44,629 nucleotides of DNA, taken from contig NZ_JAJONF010000060.1 in assembly GCF_021462265.1 (NCBI RefSeq), positions 1 through 44,629 of the forward strand, given 5' to 3'. Source of the DNA: Streptomyces shenzhenensis (GTDB lineage: Bacteria; Actinomycetota; Actinomycetes; Streptomycetales; Streptomycetaceae). The notes under the pieces were generated by a model that saw nothing but the letters and a program-made list of their open reading frames with translations, did not search any database and had not been told where the DNA came from. Positions 1-8,100 of this stretch are shown piece after piece (position 1 is the stretch's first letter; each line of letters begins with the position of its first letter). Made by a program: the position numbers and the translations under genes.

Positions 1-238
1 AGCGTGGCAGAGCATAGCGGGGGATCAAGGGCAGGTCCATGCCAAATTCCACTGGCGGTCGCGCAGGTTCTTTCCAGTCGGGGGAACGCCGGTTGCACAC
101 TTGGGTGGCCGTCGAGGGCTTCGCGGGCCGAGATCGGTTTGGCGAACGCAACCAGCCAACAGCGCCTGGGCCTGTGTGGAGTTGTGATCTCGTGGGCCCG
201 CCCCGGGAGGGCCGGGGGCCTTGGAGTAAAACGGTGGG
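1..238. other. Left edge, no gene recognised
   Basis: No convincing coding sequence was recognised here on either strand. Open frames exist but have no family resemblance and no clear ribosome site. The segment may belong to the same decayed mobile element as the transposase fragment that follows. Confidence 0.4.
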
Positions 239-373
239 GTGTCTCGACCTCAACTTTCGGATGCCGAGTGGGAGTTCATCTCCCCGTTCCTGCCGGTCGG
301 TGAGTTCGGGCCGTACCCGGAGAACCTGCGGGCGCACTTCGAGGGTGTCGTGTGGCGGTTCAGGAACGGTGCC
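239..373 (+). pseudogene. Truncated IS5-type transposase N-terminus
   Basis: The frame opens at GTG 239 and reads SRPQLSDAEWEFISPFLP and, further on, HFEGVVWRFRNGA. This is the N-terminal DUF4096-like domain typical of IS5-family transposases of actinobacteria. After about 45 codons the resemblance stops abruptly at RNGA, where an intact protein would continue into the rest of the domain and the DDE catalytic core. The frame then runs through unrelated sequence, including the hairpin at 394-430, and ends near 433. No catalytic residues remain, so it cannot be an active transposase. It marks a past insertion or recombination at the edge of the defence cluster. Identification rests on motif memory, not a search. 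Confidence 0.65.
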
Positions 374-393
374 TGTGGAACAACTCGGCCCTC

Positions 394-430
394 CGGGCCC
401 TTTAGGACGGGATCTGTCCTAAAGGGCCCG
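394..430. terminator. Perfect hairpin after transposase fragment
   Basis: Two 15-bp arms (CGGGCCCTTTAGGAC, 394-408, and its exact complement, 416-430) flank a 7-base loop GGGATCT. There is no T-run. It could be a terminator protecting the next gene, or the scar of an IS end. It lies 48 bp before the DinB-like gene. Confidence 0.55.
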
Positions 431-478
431 TAGCTTCGGTCAGGTCAGGGAAACAGACCCGAGGAAAGGCGGCCGGAC

Positions 479-1027
479 ATGGTCACTCACGTTCCCGCGG
501 AAGCACAGGGCGACGAGCGCGGAGCACTGCTCTCGTTCATCGAGGAACAGCGCGGCGGCATCCGCCGGGCACTCCTCGGCCTCACCGACGAGCAGGCGGC
601 GAGCAAGCCCAGCGCGAGCGAGTTGTCCCTGTCCGGCCTGCTCAAGCACGCCGCAGAGGTCGAGCAGAGCTGGATCGCCCGCGCCAAGCAGGAGCCGCCT
701 GCGATCGAACGCGACCAGACGAACTGGCACGAGACCTTCCAGCTGGTCGGCGACGAGACGGTGGCCTCCCAGCTCGCCCACTGGGAGCAGGTCGCCGCCG
801 AGACTGAGAAGTTCATCCTCTCGGTCCCCAGCCTCGACGACACCTTCCCGCTCCCGCCGCAGCCCTGGTTCCCGCCGGAGGGCCGGGTCTCCATGCGCTG
901 GGTGTGCCTCAACCTGATCCGTGAACTCGCCCGGCACGCCGGCCACGCCGACATCATCCGCGAGTCCCTGGACGGGAAGACGGCCTTCGAACTGGTGGCG
1001 CTGGAACAGGGCACGTCCTGGGGCTGA
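479..1027 (+). CDS. DinB/DUF664 family protein
   Basis: A 182-residue protein with the four-helix-bundle pattern of the DinB/DUF664 superfamily, which binds a metal through three histidines. Seen here are a helix with LSGLLKHAAEVEQSW near the middle of the first half, and RELARHAGHADIIRE near the C-terminus. The latter is the family's most recognisable signature. Members include thiol-dependent transferases and many uncharacterised proteins, so no substrate can be given. The ATG at 479 has GAGGAAAGG about 9 nt upstream. The gene follows the hairpin at 394-430 and converges with the HNH gene that ends at 1070. It is probably a stand-alone cytoplasmic gene. The family call is confident; the function is unknown. 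Confidence 0.8.
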   Translation: MVTHVPAEAQGDERGALLSFIEEQRGGIRRALLGLTDEQAASKPSASELSLSGLLKHAAEVEQSWIARAKQEPPAIERDQTNWHETFQLVGDETVASQLAHWEQVAAETEKFILSVPSLDDTFPLPPQPWFPPEGRVSMRWVCLNLIRELARHAGHADIIRESLDGKTAFELVALEQGTSWG

Positions 1028-1069
1028 CCTTGCGGGCCTTCGGCGGGCGGCACACGTGACGACGCGACG

Positions 1070-1870
1070 TCAGGGAAGCGCGCGCAGGTTCGCGGGGAAC
1101 TCGCTTCGCGTTGCTGGCAGGGTTCGAGTGAGGCTGTCGGAGGGGACCGATCCCGCCCGCGCGGCCAACCAGGCTGCCACGGCCTCGGCGAGTTCCGCAG
1201 AGCCGAGCAGCAGGGCGGCATGAGGCAGGCGGCCCAGGTCCTCCAGCGCGCGCAGGACGTCGGCGAAGGGTTCACGGTGTAACGCGTAGGCCCGACGCCG
1301 TGCCCCTTCGACCTCGTCCATGAGCATGTTCTTGTGCCAGGCGGTCATCACATCGCAGCAGCCGATATAGGCGTCCTGGCGGCCCAGCAGCAGTTCGGGG
1401 CGGTTGAGGCCGAAGACCCGAAGGGTCTCCTCACCCTTCCGAGTCAGGGCCTCGAACTCTCCACTCGCCGGTAAGAGCGTGAGGTGATCGGCGGGATCAT
1501 CCACGCTCGGGTCGATCAGCAGGCACTGCCCGAAGTCGTCGCAGGGGTACTCCTCGCGCTTGTAGTTGCTGTTGCAGCGCGAGCAGGCCAGGAGGTGGTT
1601 GTGCCAGCAGAAGGTGCGCAGCGGTCTGCGTGACTTGGGCTCGAAGTGGTCGATGTCCGTGCCGACGCTGTCCAGGCAGTACATGCACCGCTCCACACCC
1701 GGCGCCATCCGCACCAGCAGCTCGCGGATCCCCGCCTTGGCCTCTGTCCCGGCCTTCCACTGCTCCTGCGCGGCCTTGCTGGTCGCCCCGAGCTGCCGGA
1801 TCCGTTCCGTACGGTCAGCGCAAAGTCTCAGCAGATCGCCGCTGGCCGGCGGCCGCCGTAAGGGAATCAC
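1070..1870 (-). CDS. ptuB: HNH endonuclease, PtuB-like (Septu system)
   Basis: A 266-residue HNH nuclease. The metal/catalytic core is visible: CMYC (Cys62, Cys65), DIDHFEP with His75, then CSRCN (Cys96, Cys99, Asn100). This order matches PtuB-type and retron Ec78-type HNH proteins. GTG 1870 was chosen because it overlaps the TGA of the upstream ATPase as GTGA, implying translational coupling. In Septu defence PtuA (ATPase) and PtuB (HNH nuclease) act together against phage. The neighbouring gene has the right architecture, so this pair is read as Septu-like. The C-terminal half, after about residue 130, is helical and unassigned. The HNH fold is confident; the Septu label is inferred from gene pairing and could be another ATPase-HNH defence pair. 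Confidence 0.75.
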   Translation of the reverse strand: MIPLRRPPASGDLLRLCADRTERIRQLGATSKAAQEQWKAGTEAKAGIRELLVRMAPGVERCMYCLDSVGTDIDHFEPKSRRPLRTFCWHNHLLACSRCNSNYKREEYPCDDFGQCLLIDPSVDDPADHLTLLPASGEFEALTRKGEETLRVFGLNRPELLLGRQDAYIGCCDVMTAWHKNMLMDEVEGARRRAYALHREPFADVLRALEDLGRLPHAALLLGSAELAEAVAAWLAARAGSVPSDSLTRTLPATRSEFPANLRALP

Positions 1871-3243
1871 TGACCGCTCCCCAGCCGGGCCGCCACCTCG
1901 TGGGCTCGGGCCGAACGGCTGCTGCTGAGCCGCGCGGCCAGGTCGCGGTACTCCAGCGCCTCCTGCTCGCTCGCCTCCCCGGCGAAGACCTTCTTCTCCA
2001 GGCGCACAAGCCTGCGGCGTTCCTCCTCCGCGCGCCTGGAGTACGGGCTCTCCAGGCCGAACAGATCGGACAGCACGGCGTCCTCGCCGCTGCCGTACAC
2101 GATCCTTCGGTACAGCGCGTCGTCGACGATCTCCGGCCCGCGCCGTTCCTCCGGGCCCGGCAGCCGGATCAGTCCGCCGGGATCGGCGGCCTGGCAGATG
2201 TACGGGCTGTGGCTGGTGACGATGAACTGGATCCGAGGGAAGTGCGTGCGCAGCCAGTCGCCGATCCGCCGCTGCCATGTCACGTGGAGATGGGCGTCCA
2301 CCTCGTCGATGATCACGACGCCGGGCATACGGACCACGGGGCGCCCCTCGTCGTCCGGGCCCGAGTCCAGCGTTCCGTACGTGTTCTGCAGCTGCCGCAC
2401 GACGTCCAGGACCAGGGAGGCCACGGCACGGAATCCGTCGCTCATCTCCCTCAACGGATAAGCCCGCTCCGGGTCTCCGGCCGGGGCCACCCACAACCCG
2501 TCGGCGTTCACCCGCAGGGCACGGTAGCCGTCGGGGAGCAGCCCGTCGGACAGCAGCTTCAGAACCGCGTCGAGCAGTTCACCGGCGTCCCGCTGCTCGT
2601 CCACGCTGCGCAACCGCAGCTCCTTGAGCCAGGTCACCCCTTCCGCGAGCGAGACATCCTCGTGAAAGAGGGAGGCCATACGACCCACCGGCCCAGACGC
2701 GAGCATCAGCCGCTGCGCCTCGCCGCTTCCACCCACCAGCCGCCTGAACGGCCCGTACGCGGCGCAGAACCAGCCCTGGGGGTTGTGCGCCCAGGGGCCG
2801 CGGGCCGCGTCTCTCGTAGCGTCCTCTTCGCCGCCGTACGAGGCCAGCCGCGGTTGCGCCGGCACCCCGTAGCGCGGCCTGTCCGCCGCGTCCTCGGGTA
2901 CCGTCCAGTCGATTCCGAGCGGGATCCGGCCCTCTGGTGCCGCGCCGCGTCCGGTGAACCGGTCGAACGAGTGGTCGGGCTGTACGTACGCCCGCGCCCA
3001 CGCCGACCGTTCACCGGTGCTGATCCAGCCGCCGAAGTCCTGGACGAGGGAGCGCGCCGCCTGAGGCCCGGCCAGGGACAGGGCCAGGGCACGCAGAAGC
3101 GTCGACTTGCCCGAGCCGTTGCGCCCGGCGATCACGGTCCAGCCCCCGCCGTCCCGGGGCGCGGTCAGCGGCAGTTCGTCCTTGACGGAACGCTCGCCGC
3201 TGAACCCCCTGACGTTCGAGAAAGCGATTCCGGATACGTACAT
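1867..3243 (-). CDS. ptuA: RecF/SMC-like AAA ATPase, PtuA-like
   Basis: A 458-residue ABC/SMC-type ATPase of the kind found in OLD, RecF and PtuA proteins. Walker A is AGRNGSGKST (residues 39-48). A long middle insertion follows. SDGFRAVASLV resembles the ABC signature region, Walker B is VVIIDEVDAHLH, and VTSHSPYICQA is the downstream switch-histidine segment. The C-terminus is a charged helical tail. No TOPRIM domain follows the ATPase, which argues against an OLD nuclease and for a partner-dependent ATPase such as PtuA. ATG 3243 was preferred to GTG 3258 because GGGGGGAGGG lies directly before the ATG. It is the first gene of a two-gene unit with the HNH nuclease, joined by a GTGA overlap. 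Nuclease-sensor function against phage is inferred. Confidence 0.78.
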   Translation of the reverse strand: MYVSGIAFSNVRGFSGERSVKDELPLTAPRDGGGWTVIAGRNGSGKSTLLRALALSLAGPQAARSLVQDFGGWISTGERSAWARAYVQPDHSFDRFTGRGAAPEGRIPLGIDWTVPEDAADRPRYGVPAQPRLASYGGEEDATRDAARGPWAHNPQGWFCAAYGPFRRLVGGSGEAQRLMLASGPVGRMASLFHEDVSLAEGVTWLKELRLRSVDEQRDAGELLDAVLKLLSDGLLPDGYRALRVNADGLWVAPAGDPERAYPLREMSDGFRAVASLVLDVVRQLQNTYGTLDSGPDDEGRPVVRMPGVVIIDEVDAHLHVTWQRRIGDWLRTHFPRIQFIVTSHSPYICQAADPGGLIRLPGPEERRGPEIVDDALYRRIVYGSGEDAVLSDLFGLESPYSRRAEEERRRLVRLEKKVFAGEASEQEALEYRDLAARLSSSRSARAHEVAARLGSGQ

Positions 3244-3333
3244 CTGCCCTCCCCCCACCCTCCCGTGCTGAGCATGGTCAGCCTCTCACGATGGTCTGAC
3301 ACGGGGGAGTACCGGGATGTTCCGGCGGCCGGG

Positions 3334-3669
3334 TCAGCAGTGCCCGTACTCATCGGTGCCGTCGTCGGCGTCGAGGCAGGCGGGCGCGGTGACACGGCGT
3401 CCTCTGCTCTCCGCGATGCGGCGAACGTCGGTCAGGGCCTCGCTCATCCGGGCCAGCACGAAGCGAAGTTGGTCAGCGGTCGTCCGCCGGTCGGCGAGCA
3501 TGTCGGCCGCGTGGCAGAGGAGGTCACCGGCCATGCCGAGCTGGACGCTCTCGACGGTGTCGGCCACTCGGGACAGGTACCCGGTTCCATCGGTGACCAG
3601 GTAGCAGGGCTTGCCTTCCGGGCCTGCCCACGGCAGCAGTCGTGCGTGCGTGACGACGGCGTTCGTCAT
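3334..3669 (-). CDS. Hypothetical protein of an XRE-linked cluster
   Basis: A 111-residue soluble protein of unknown function. It begins MTNAVVTHARLLPWAG, then GKPCYLVTDGTGYLSRVADTVESVQLGMAGDLL, with a helical second half (a four-helix-like pattern from about residue 35 to 90) and an acidic Cys-containing end. Its ATG overlaps the TGA of the upstream gene (ATGA at 3666-3669), so the two are co-translated. Similar small proteins are common next to XRE-DUF397 genes in Streptomyces, which is the only clue to its role. No signal peptide, membrane segment or catalytic motif is visible. Confidence 0.7.
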   Translation of the reverse strand: MTNAVVTHARLLPWAGPEGKPCYLVTDGTGYLSRVADTVESVQLGMAGDLLCHAADMLADRRTTADQLRFVLARMSEALTDVRRIAESRGRRVTAPACLDADDGTDEYGHC

Positions 3670-3983
3670 GCGGGCACCTCCGCTCGGTGGATCGCGGCGG
3701 GCGCCACGTGAACGCCGTGGACGGCGAGACGCAGGGTGCGGCGCCGTGCCTGCCTGCGCCGTGCTTCCTCCCGCCGTTCATGGGCGACGAGGTAGGGGCG
3801 TACGAGGGTGTGGTCCTCGCCGTGCAGGGGTCGGGAGCCGGGGCGATGGCCGGTCGGCTTGGGGGCGTGCGAGGGGGCCGGCGGCGGCCCCGTCCGAGCG
3901 GCGTTGGCGAGACGGCGACGTCCGGTGCCGGGGAACAGAAGTTCCAGCAGTGGGGCGAAGGGTCGGGCGATACGGTGAACCAC
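3666..3983 (-). CDS. Small basic hypothetical protein
   Basis: A 105-residue Arg/Pro-rich protein starting at GTG 3983, with GGAG 8 nt upstream. The N-terminus (VHRIARPFAPLLELLFPGTGRRR) is followed by a proline-rich, low-complexity middle and a helix with many arginines (ERREEARRRQARRRTLRLAVHG). This layout is typical of a small protein found beside XRE-DUF397 loci in Streptomyces, but no function is known to me. It overlaps the next gene by ATGA and is divergent from the XRE regulator at 4154, so the 170-bp gap between them probably carries both promoters. Confidence 0.6.
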   Translation of the reverse strand: MVHRIARPFAPLLELLFPGTGRRRLANAARTGPPPAPSHAPKPTGHRPGSRPLHGEDHTLVRPYLVAHERREEARRRQARRRTLRLAVHGVHVAPAAIHRAEVPA

Positions 3984-4073
3984 GTCGTCAACTCCATGTA
4001 GCAGTGCGGTTGATGGCCATGCCCCCGGACCGGTCGCGCGGTCGCGGGGGACTCGCTTTGAGTAGCGATGCGC

Positions 4074-4102
4074 TTACAGAGTGGGACGGTCGGAGCTAGG
4101 CT
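4074..4102 (+). promoter_or_regulatory. Candidate promoter of the XRE gene
   Basis: TTACAG (4074-4079) and TAGGCT (4097-4102) are separated by 17 nt, a plausible -35/-10 pair for a main sigma factor. The dyad at 4118-4138 would then fall just downstream of the transcription start, as expected for a repressor site. Confidence 0.4.
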
Positions 4103-4117
4103 CGCCAGGGGTGCTGA

Positions 4118-4138
4118 TGTGACAGAGCATTTGTCACA
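4118..4138. promoter_or_regulatory. Dyad TGTGACA-N7-TGTCACA, copy 1
   Basis: A perfect 7-bp inverted repeat with spacer GAGCATT lies 15 bp before the XRE start codon, between the candidate promoter and the ribosome site. The same arms and spacing recur at 4523-4543 inside the gene. It is probably an operator for the XRE protein itself. Confidence 0.6.
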
Positions 4139-4153
4139 AGGGGAGTTGAACCG

Positions 4154-4990
4154 GTGGGACACATGTACGGCGACTGGCTCAGGGAACAGCGTGAATCGGC
4201 GCGGCTGACGCAGCAGCAACTGGCCGACATGGCGGTCATGACCCGTTCGCACATCGCGCACATCGAGGCGGGGCGCCGGGTGCCGTCCAAGGAGGACGCG
4301 AGGCGGCTGGACAGCGCCTTGAACACGGGGAACGTGCTCAGCAGTTTTCTGCCGCAGGAGGACGTGGCGGTCGCCGACTACTTCGAGGCGGCGCGGCTGC
4401 TCGAACAGCAGGCGGTCATGATCAGGGAGTTCGCCCTGTCGTTCGTGCCAGGCGTCCTTCAGACGGAAAGGTACGCGCGTGCGGTTCTGGGTACGTCGTT
4501 CCCCCGGGTGAGTGAGGAGGAGTGTGACAGGCGCCTTGTCACACGCTTGGAGCGCGCGAAACTCCTGGACGACGCGGAGATGCCCGTATTCTGGACGCTG
4601 CTGGACGAAGCCGTGCTACGGCGCCAGATCGGCGGGCCGGCCATCATGGCGGAGCAGCTCAACCACCTCGTACATCTGGCCGAGATCGGTCGGATCCAGG
4701 TACATGTGCTGCCATTCGCACTGGGTGTCCACCCGTTGCTGAGCAACATGCTCACGCTGATGTGGTTCGAGGACCAGCCGCCCATGGCCTACGGCGAGGG
4801 TCTGTGGATGGGGAGGATCCATGATGCCCCAGCCATCGTCCAGGAACTCCAGCATCGCTACGATTTCGCGCTGGGTAACGCCCTGCCTCTCAAGGAATCC
4901 CTGGCTCTGCTCAGGGCAACAGCAAGGGACTACGAACGCCATGACCTACCGAACCATCCCGAACGCGGCGGTGCTGAAAGGTTGGCGTAA
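4154..4990 (+). CDS. XRE-family regulator with DUF5753 domain
   Basis: A 278-residue Streptomyces-type regulator. Residues 1-65 form an XRE helix-turn-helix (RLTQQQLADMAVMTRSHIAHIEAG). The remainder is the DUF5753 sensor-like domain, seen from the FVPGVLQTERYARAVL stretch and the later region around IQVHVLPF. GTG 4154 has GGGGAG about 8 nt before it. The 3' end overlaps the next gene by 50 bp. XRE-DUF5753 proteins are usually paired with a DUF397 protein and are linked to development, antibiotic production or toxin-antitoxin-like control (WhiJ-type regulators). Two matching dyads, one ahead of the start and one within codons 124-130, suggest autoregulation. The ligand, if any, is unknown. Confidence 0.88.
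   Translation: MGHMYGDWLREQRESARLTQQQLADMAVMTRSHIAHIEAGRRVPSKEDARRLDSALNTGNVLSSFLPQEDVAVADYFEAARLLEQQAVMIREFALSFVPGVLQTERYARAVLGTSFPRVSEEECDRRLVTRLERAKLLDDAEMPVFWTLLDEAVLRRQIGGPAIMAEQLNHLVHLAEIGRIQVHVLPFALGVHPLLSNMLTLMWFEDQPPMAYGEGLWMGRIHDAPAIVQELQHRYDFALGNALPLKESLALLRATARDYERHDLPNHPERGGAERLA
4523..4543. promoter_or_regulatory. Dyad TGTGACA-N7-TGTCACA, copy 2 (intragenic)
   Basis: The same 7-bp arms and 7-nt spacing as the site at 4118-4138, with a different spacer (GGCGCCT), about 405 bp downstream within the XRE coding sequence. Exact matching of both arms and spacing suggests a second binding site, possibly for looping or as a roadblock. Confidence 0.5.
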
Positions 4991-5162
4991 GTCCTCCTGG
5001 AGCAACGACCAGGCTGGCAGCTGTCTGGAAGTCCTCGACGACCAGCCCTCCGGCGTCCCCATACGCGACTCCAAGAACCCGTACGGCCCTGCCGTGATGG
5101 TCCCGGCGTCCGCGTGGTCGTCGTTCGTCACAGCGGTCAGGAACGGCGAGTTCCCCTCCTGA
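4941..5162 (+). CDS. DUF397 domain protein
   Basis: A 73-residue protein with the DUF397 signature: WRKSSWSNDQAGSCLEVLD, then VPIRDSKNPYGPAVMVPASAWSSFVTAVRNGEF. Family members are normally 60-80 residues, so this is full length. ATG 4941 lies inside the end of the XRE gene (50-bp overlap, different frame), with AAGGGA about 11 nt upstream. The overlap means the two are made together. XRE-DUF397 pairs have been discussed as toxin-antitoxin-like units and as regulators of morphology and antibiotic production in Streptomyces. The molecular role of DUF397 is not established. The gene converges with hsdR, leaving a 12-bp gap. Confidence 0.88.
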   Translation: MTYRTIPNAAVLKGWRKSSWSNDQAGSCLEVLDDQPSGVPIRDSKNPYGPAVMVPASAWSSFVTAVRNGEFPS

Positions 5163-5174
5163 CCGCCAGGTGAC

Positions 5175-8100
5175 TCAAGACCACTCCTCCGCCTTGACCT
5201 CCGTCTGCTTCAGTACGCGGTCGATCGCGTCCGGAGCCTCGTCCGGCGGGTAGCCGTACAGGCGGAGCAGGAGCTTGACCTTGCCTCGGATGCGGTCGCG
5301 GGCCTGGCCCTTGACGCGCCAGTCGACAGTGACGTCCTTTCGTACGAGGTCGCACAGCTTGTGGGCGATCTCGGCGAGCACGCCCTGACCCATTTCCAGT
5401 GCGGAGGGGTTGGCAGCGACCGCGTCGTAGAAGGCCAGCTCGTCCTCGGTCAAACCAAGTTCCTCGGCACGCGACCGGTCGGCGGAGATCGTGCGGGCCA
5501 GCTCCACGAGGAGGTCCATGACCTCGGCGGAGGTGAGGAGACCGTTGTGGTAGCGGTTCATGACCTCCTGCATCTTCTCGGTGAAGGTGCGCTGGCGTAC
5601 GACGTTGCCGGGGTGGGCGTCCCGGATCTCCTTCTTGATGGCCCGGCGCAGGGCCTCGATGGCGAGGTTGGGGTGGCGGCTGGCCTTCATCTGCTGGACG
5701 AAGTTCTCGCCCAGGTGGGAGAGGTCGGGCTTGGTGAGGCCGGCGGCGTCGTAGATGTCGACGACACCGTCCGCGGCGACTGCTTCGGCCTTGAGCTGTT
5801 CGATCAGCCGGTTCACGTCGGCCTCGGTGGCGAGTCCGTCGGAGCGCCGGTCGTCGACGGTGAGCTTCTGGCGGGAAGTGCGGACGGATGAGTAGAAGCG
5901 GATGTCGGGCAGCAGGTCCTGGACGTCCGGATGCGTGGAGCACAGGGAGAAGGACCGGGACAGCAACTGGGCGTAGTGCATGAACAGCTGGTGCCGGGTG
6001 GGCTTGCCGGGTTCCAGGTCCGGTTCGGCTTCCTTGAGGAATTCGAGGACGTCGTAGAGGGCTTCCTTGTACCCGTGCGCGTCGAGGGTCTCGCGCCAGG
6101 GGCAGGGGCGTAGCACGTCCCCGATCCGCTGGTGGGTGCGCCGTACGGACGCGCACGCCTCCTCGACGGGTGCGCCGATGGTCCGGTTCTCCTGGTCGGG
6201 GGCGGAGTACTCGGCGAGGGCGTCGGTGAGGTCCTGGGCGACACCGAGGAAGTCGACCACTAGGCCGGAGGGCTTCTCGCCCCAGGTGCGGTTGACGCGG
6301 GCGACGGCCTGCATGAGGGCCGCACCGCGCATACGGCGGTCCAGGTAGAGGGTGTGCAGGGGCGGGGCGTCGAAGCCGGTCAGCCAGAGGGACTGGACGA
6401 TGACGAGTTCGAGTTCGTCCTTCTCCTCCTTGTCCACCACTCGCTTCTGGATCCTCTTGAGCTGGGTGGGAGTGCGGACGTAGTCGGCGACTTCTGCGTC
6501 GTCGTGGCCGGGGTTGCCGGTGAAGACGACGCGCACCTTGCCGGTGTCGTCGGGATACAGGCCGCTGGTCTCGTCCCGCTCACCGGCCCACTCCGGGCGG
6601 CGGCGGGCGATCGCCTCGAAGAGCCGGGCGGCGATGGCTCGGGACGAGCACACGATCATGCCTTTGCCGGGCCTGCCGGTGAGCTTGATCATCTCGCGGC
6701 GGCGGTTGTCCCAGTGTTCGAGGACGGTCTTGGCCACGTCCTCTATCCGTTCCGGGGCGCCGATGATGTCCTCGAAGGTGGCGAACTTCCGCCGGGCGCG
6801 CTTCTGCTCGTCTTCGGACAGTCCTTCGACCAAACCCTCGGCTTGGGCGTCGAGTTCGTCGAGGTCGAGATCCTCGGGGAGAGGCTTCTTGAGTTTGACC
6901 TTGTGGAGGATCGCTTCGTAGTAGACGGGGACGGTCGCGCCGTCGTCGACGGCCTGGGTGAGGTCGTACGTGTGGATGGTGGGCCCGAAGACGGCCTCGG
7001 TGCTGCCTGTGCCGTTGTCGATGGGCGTGCCGGTGAAGGCGAGGAAGGTGGCGTTGGGGAGAGCGTCCCGGAGGTTTCGGGCGAAACCGTCCTCGAAGTC
7101 GTAGTGACTGCGATGCGCCTCGTCGACGATGACGATGATGTCCCGACGGGGGGAGATGACGGGGTGCCGGGCGCCCGCCTCCTTCTCCGCCTTGCTGATC
7201 CGGAACTTCTGGAGGGTGCTGAAGACGACTCCGCCGCCGTTGTCGTCCCGGGTGAGAAGTTCCTTGAGCTGCTTGGCGTCGTTCGCCTTTTCCGGCTCAC
7301 CGACGACCCGGTGCAGGCTGTGGCTCCTGACGAAGGTGCCGAAGAGCTGGCTGTCGAGGTCGATGCGGTCGGTGAGCAGCACGATCGTCGGGTTCGACAA
7401 CTCGGGGGTGCGGGCCACCTTCCCGGTGTAGAAGAGCATCTCCTCGCTCTTGCCGGCGCCCTGCGTGTGCCAGACGACGCCCGCCTTGCCGTCCGTGGCG
7501 ACGGCCGCCTCGGTGGCGGCGACGGCCTCTCGTACGGCGAAGTACTGGTGGGCCTTGGCGAGTTTGACGGTGTCGACGTCGCCGGTGCTCTCGGCCGAGT
7601 AGGAGAGGTAGGAGCCGACGAGGTCGAGGAACCGGCCGGGTTCCAGCGGGCCCTGGATCATCCGCTCCAGCGCCCGCCCGTCCTGCCACTCGCGCTTGCG
7701 GAGGAGGGTCCCGTCCTCGTCGGCGTGCCACGGCGCCATGTGCTGCCAGGGCGTGAACGGGGTACCGATGCGGGCGGTTATGCCGTCCGACGCGACAGCG
7801 AGGAGGAGCGTCCGGAAGACGCCGTCGTGGCGCAGTTCCCGCCGGTAGTTCTGGATCTGGTCGTACGCCTTGCGCGAGTCGTCGGGGCCGCTGGCCTTCT
7901 TCAACTCGATGACGCCCAGGGGGAGTCCATTGACGTACAGCATGATGTCGAACACGAACTCCCGGCCCCGGGCGTCACTGCGCACCCGCACCTGGGAGGC
8001 GGCGACGAGGTCGTTCCCGTGCGGGTTGGCGAAGTCGACGACCCGGACGGTCTCGTGCTTCTCGGTGTCGGTGAGCGGATCCCGGTAGGCGACCTTCACG

